From Clostridium sp. AM33-3 (GTDB taxonomy: Bacteria; Bacillota; Clostridia; Lachnospirales; Lachnospiraceae), in contig NZ_QUIV01000044.1 in NCBI RefSeq assembly GCF_003480315.1, positions 1-5,662 on the forward strand: a DNA stretch of 5,662 nucleotides. The letters run 5' to 3'. Position numbers and translations under genes: made by a program. Shown piece after piece: positions 3,812-5,662 of the stretch (its first letter is position 1; each line of letters begins with the position of its first letter). The notes below the pieces were generated by a model. It was not told the DNA's origin and ran no database searches. It was given only the letters and a program-made list of their open reading frames with translations.

Positions 3812-4604
3812 GCTCCAGTTCCTCCTTTCCAAAACCCATGTTGTAGTATTTTTCCAGCTTATTATTACGAATTTTGCAAGCCTTTTCTCCTGCCTGCTTC
3901 CTTGCTAAGTCGGTATATGTGATGTATTTGTGGCTGTCCTGCCAGTCCACTCCGTACCCTCTTTCATTCATCAGCCGAATAAAGCTTTCCCGGCTGGTCG
4001 CTGTTTCCTTACAGTCCAGGACTGCCAGGGCAATGTCCTGGACATAGCTTTTCACTTTCCCCTGCTCCGCCTGCTTCAGAAGCTGGTACGTCTCTTTTTT
4101 CCATGCCACTGTTTCCTCACGTTCCGCTCCTTCAAAGGTCTTTCCCTTTTCTGAGACGTGTAGCCCCTGCTCCCTGCTCTGTGCGTTGCACCGCTCCTTC
4201 AGCTCCTGCAGGTCGGCGCTGCTCCACTGCAGCTTGTGCCCGTCCTCAAAATTGACGGAATTGACGATAAAGTGCGTATGGATATGTTTTTTGTCCTTAT
4301 GGGTAGCCACAAGCACCTCAAACCCTTTCCATGCCGACGTATTCTCTGCAAGCTGTAAGGCGTTCCTGTGTGCCTGCTCCGGCGTGATTTTCTCGTCCTT
4401 ATGGTAGCTCTGGACAAAGTGCTTGTATGTCCTTCCCCCGGTTTTCTCCCATAGTTCCTTGGTGGCTTGCATTTCGTCCTTTACTGTATCTGGTTCACAG
4501 TGCAGACCGCTGACAAGCTTATCCTCTGTCTTTTCCTCTTTTGTCACATAGTCCAGTGCTTGCCCTATGCCTGCTTTTGAAGATACTGCTTTAATAACTG
4601 CCAT
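3489..4604 (-). CDS. MobP-type relaxase (relaxase/mobilization nuclease, 371 aa)
   Basis: Nicks oriT on one strand, becomes covalently bound to the 5' end and pilots the strand into the recipient. The N-terminal nuclease domain spans about residues 1-235. Motif I includes ALDYV, with Tyr19 the likely catalytic tyrosine. Motif III is HKDKKHIHTHFIVNS: His107 and His109 (with His111) form the metal-binding triad, with His102, Asp104 and Asn115 in the conserved frame. This is the Relaxase Pfam family signature. Residues 260-371 are a charged, low-complexity tail rich in Glu, Arg, Ala and Gln, encoded in the segment shared with the MobB-like gene. There is no helicase or primase domain, as usual for small mobilizable plasmids. 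Start ATG 4604 follows GAGGTGAG, and its start overlaps the mobC end by 40 bp, suggesting coupled translation. The catalytic motifs look intact. Confidence 0.93.
   Translation of the reverse strand: MAVIKAVSSKAGIGQALDYVTKEEKTEDKLVSGLHCEPDTVKDEMQATKELWEKTGGRTYKHFVQSYHKDEKITPEQAHRNALQLAENTSAWKGFEVLVATHKDKKHIHTHFIVNSVNFEDGHKLQWSSADLQELKERCNAQSREQGLHVSEKGKTFEGAEREETVAWKKETYQLLKQAEQGKVKSYVQDIALAVLDCKETATSRESFIRLMNERGYGVDWQDSHKYITYTDLARKQAGEKACKIRNNKLEKYYNMGFGKEELEHEFERNARTAEVRAGKSERTDPRTEPSEPDRAGEQPAEGSLSFVERELRGIDEAVKSRTSKGRAEQAERRRAEQAAHQRAEEASRAVREQQRTTSERHISRNWEPER
3821..3828 (-). promoter_or_regulatory. Ribosome binding site embedded in the relaxase gene
   Basis: AAAGGAGG read leftward, 9 bases before ATG 3811. 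It lies within relaxase codons for about residues 259-262 (GKEE), so relaxase coding sequence also encodes a strong Shine-Dalgarno for the overlapping gene. This decides the MobB-like start. Confidence 0.7.
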
Positions 4605-4885
4605 ACTTCTCTCACCTCTTTCATGGTGTTAGGAAGCTCTTGCTTATAGTCCACATATCCATTTTCATTCAGCTTCTTGGCTATCTGGTTCAGATTGTTG
4701 CCTTGCCTTTTCAGCTCTGGATATATCTCTTTCAGTCCGTCCAGATTGACAATGTTCGACTGTGTGAGGGCTTCAATGATATATTGCTGTTGGCTCTTTC
4801 CAGACTGCTCTACTTTTTCTTTTATCTGTGCAAGTTCTTCCTCTGACACTCTTATAACTATCTGCTTCGGTCTTGTCCTATTCAT
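4565..4885 (-). CDS. mobC: MobC relaxosome accessory protein (106 aa)
   Basis: Residues about 6-43 look like a ribbon-helix-helix DNA-binding fold: a basic strand KQIVIRVS, then two helices through YIIEAL. The second half has the MobC signature LKRQGNNLNQIAKKLN (58-73). MobC proteins bind oriT near nic, open the strands for the relaxase and often repress their own operon. The length is typical of the family. ATG 4885 overlaps the stop of the upstream gene (4878-4880) by 8 bp, and AGAGG lies about 9 bases upstream within that gene, so translation is probably coupled. Candidate binding sites are the inverted repeats at 53-110 and the GGCTATCACT copies. Confidence 0.9.
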   Translation of the reverse strand: MNRTRPKQIVIRVSEEELAQIKEKVEQSGKSQQQYIIEALTQSNIVNLDGLKEIYPELKRQGNNLNQIAKKLNENGYVDYKQELPNTMKEVREVWQLLKQYLQKQA

Positions 4886-5513
4886 TGATGAAGTCCTCTC
4901 TTTCCTTTACCCACTTCTTAATGAGTTCGATTTCCTCGTTCATGTTCGGCTCTTTCTCTGGCTTCCAGTCCGCTCTCATGTCTTTCAGTTCTTCCAGTGC
5001 TTCTTCTAAGTCTGCCTTATAGCTTTCTAAATCTTCTTTTTCGCTTGCTATATATTCATCAACACTATTGTAACAAGGCACACACTCATAGCTTGTAAAA
5101 TCATCATTATACTTGTGGTACACAATGTCTTTCCATTCATCACTTGGCTCTGCTATGTTCTGTTTAGTAATTTCAATGTCGGATTTTATTGTCTCTACGT
5201 TCTCCAACATATCCAGATAATGCTCTGGTTCATAACCCAAATTCAATAAGTGATTCAGCAGTGTAGGCTCTGGGAACATTCCGAACCAACAACGCTCGAA
5301 CCACTGGTCAGCATAATCTCTTTCATCACTTCCATTGGAGTAAGTACCGCCCACCAAATCTCCGACAAAATTCTCTATCAGCTCTCCGATTGTCAGACCA
5401 TGCTTCCCACACTTTCTCGCCAGTCGGTCACAATCTGCGTCCGACAATTTCACTGTGATTTTTCTCTCTCTGATTGTCTCAATTTCTTTCTGCTGTTCCT
5501 CGCCCCAACTCAT
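4878..5513 (-). CDS. Mob operon first gene, putative ribbon-helix-helix-like protein (211 aa), function unknown
   Basis: First gene of the mob operon. After a charged start (MSWGEEQQKEIET), residues about 17-55 read ITVKLSDADCDRLARK and then a helix ending GELIENFVGDLV: a strand plus two helices as in ribbon-helix-helix domains, close in pattern to the MobC N-terminus. Residues 60-80 form a conserved-looking aromatic block (DYADQWFERCWFGMF). The rest is strongly acidic and helical (about 100-211), with probable coiled coil at 155-180. I recall similar proteins in Firmicutes mobile elements annotated only as hypothetical, but did not search. Likely role: operon repressor or relaxosome component, from position and fold. 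Start ATG 5513 follows AGAGAGGT; promoter at 71-99 across the join. Confidence 0.7.
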   Translation of the reverse strand: MSWGEEQQKEIETIRERKITVKLSDADCDRLARKCGKHGLTIGELIENFVGDLVGGTYSNGSDERDYADQWFERCWFGMFPEPTLLNHLLNLGYEPEHYLDMLENVETIKSDIEITKQNIAEPSDEWKDIVYHKYNDDFTSYECVPCYNSVDEYIASEKEDLESYKADLEEALEELKDMRADWKPEKEPNMNEEIELIKKWVKEREDFINE

Positions 5514-5535
5514 GCTTTTACCTCTCTTTCTTCTT

Positions 5536-5545
5536 GGCTATCACT
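5536..5545 (+). repeat. GGCTATCACT motif, copy upstream of the first mob gene
   Basis: Third full copy of the 10-mer also found at 30-39 and, inverted, at 81-90. It lies 22 bases upstream of the first mob ATG, within the operon leader, where protein binding or an RNA contact could affect expression. Confidence 0.45.
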
Positions 5546-5554
5546 CAACAATTT

Positions 5555-5570
5555 ACCGCATATCTGCGGT
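5555..5570. repeat. Palindrome in the mob operon leader
   Basis: ACCGCA (5555-5560), TATC, TGCGGT (5565-5570): a 6-bp perfect inverted repeat in the untranslated leader of the mob mRNA. It is not followed by a T-tract, so it is not a terminator; an operator or small RNA hairpin is plausible. Beside it, CAAAG (5575-5579) and CTTTG (5596-5600) enclose two G-runs of five and six. Confidence 0.4.
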
Positions 5571-5603
5571 CACTCAAAGGGGGATTGAAGGGGGGCTTTG
5601 CCA

Positions 5604-5662
5604 CCCTCACAAGTTCTAAAGTGTAGCCGTTAGGCTATCACTTTAGGGAACTTGCAATATAT
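5604..5662. repeat. Right copy of 59-bp terminal direct repeat
   Basis: Exact second copy of bases 1-59, ending inside the AATATAT part of the nic-like motif. It is redundant once the molecule is closed. Features described at 7-51 therefore also appear at 5610-5654. Confidence 0.9.

Noticed and set aside
3812..3832. TTG at 3832 as start of the MobB-like protein
   Set aside because: It would leave the AAAGGAGG inside the coding region with no ribosome site upstream; ATG 3811 is well placed behind it.

Overview
The first 59 bases (1-59) recur exactly as the last 59 (5604-5662). The simplest reading is a complete circular plasmid of about 5,603 bp, cut inside its transfer origin and carrying an assembly overlap. 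Strong AGGAGG-type ribosome binding sites, near-consensus sigma-A promoters, a MobP-type relaxase with MobC, and an Fst-like peptide toxin locus all point to a Gram-positive Firmicutes host. A gut clostridium such as a Lachnospiraceae member is likely, but this is inferred from gene style and not from a database match.

Layout, reading along the circle. (1) 5514-5603 and 1-110 hold the transfer origin: a 45-nt imperfect hairpin (7-51), a nic-like ATATCCGC motif, a 12-bp inverted repeat (53-64/99-110), and a strong leftward promoter (TTGACA-17-TATATT, 99-71) that drives the mob operon across the join. (2) 111-458 has no convincing gene but holds three compound hairpins (198-255, 309-344, 366-420). 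(3) 459-772 is a compact type I toxin-antitoxin locus organised like par/fst of pAD1. A rightward mRNA of about 209 nt encodes a 28-residue membrane peptide, and a leftward antisense RNA of about 70 nt converges on a shared bidirectional terminator. Direct repeats let the antisense RNA pair with the toxin start codon. (4) 780-2162 (-) encodes the replication initiator, an archaeo-eukaryotic-primase-type Rep with a C-terminal helix-turn-helix. (5) 2180-2543 is the probable vegetative origin and rep control region: three tandem units of 99-100 bp with a partial fourth, and a perfect AT-only palindrome. Units 1 and 2 each carry a TTGACA-17-TATACT promoter facing rep, and unit 3 forms a terminator for the cargo gene. 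(6) 2544-3098 (-) is an AT-rich cargo gene for an exported protein of unknown function, preceded by a short leader ORF inside a stem-loop. (7) 3233-5513 (-) is the mobilization operon: a 211-residue putative DNA-binding protein, MobC, the relaxase, and a MobB-like coiled-coil membrane protein whose gene starts inside the relaxase gene and overlaps it by 323 bp in another frame.

How the parts fit: Rep and its repeat array maintain the plasmid. The toxin-antitoxin locus directly downstream of rep should kill or arrest plasmid-free daughter cells. The Mob proteins act at oriT so that a helper conjugative element can transfer the plasmid. All large genes run leftward, and only the toxin runs rightward. 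No antibiotic-resistance gene, transposase, tRNA, rRNA or CRISPR array is visible.
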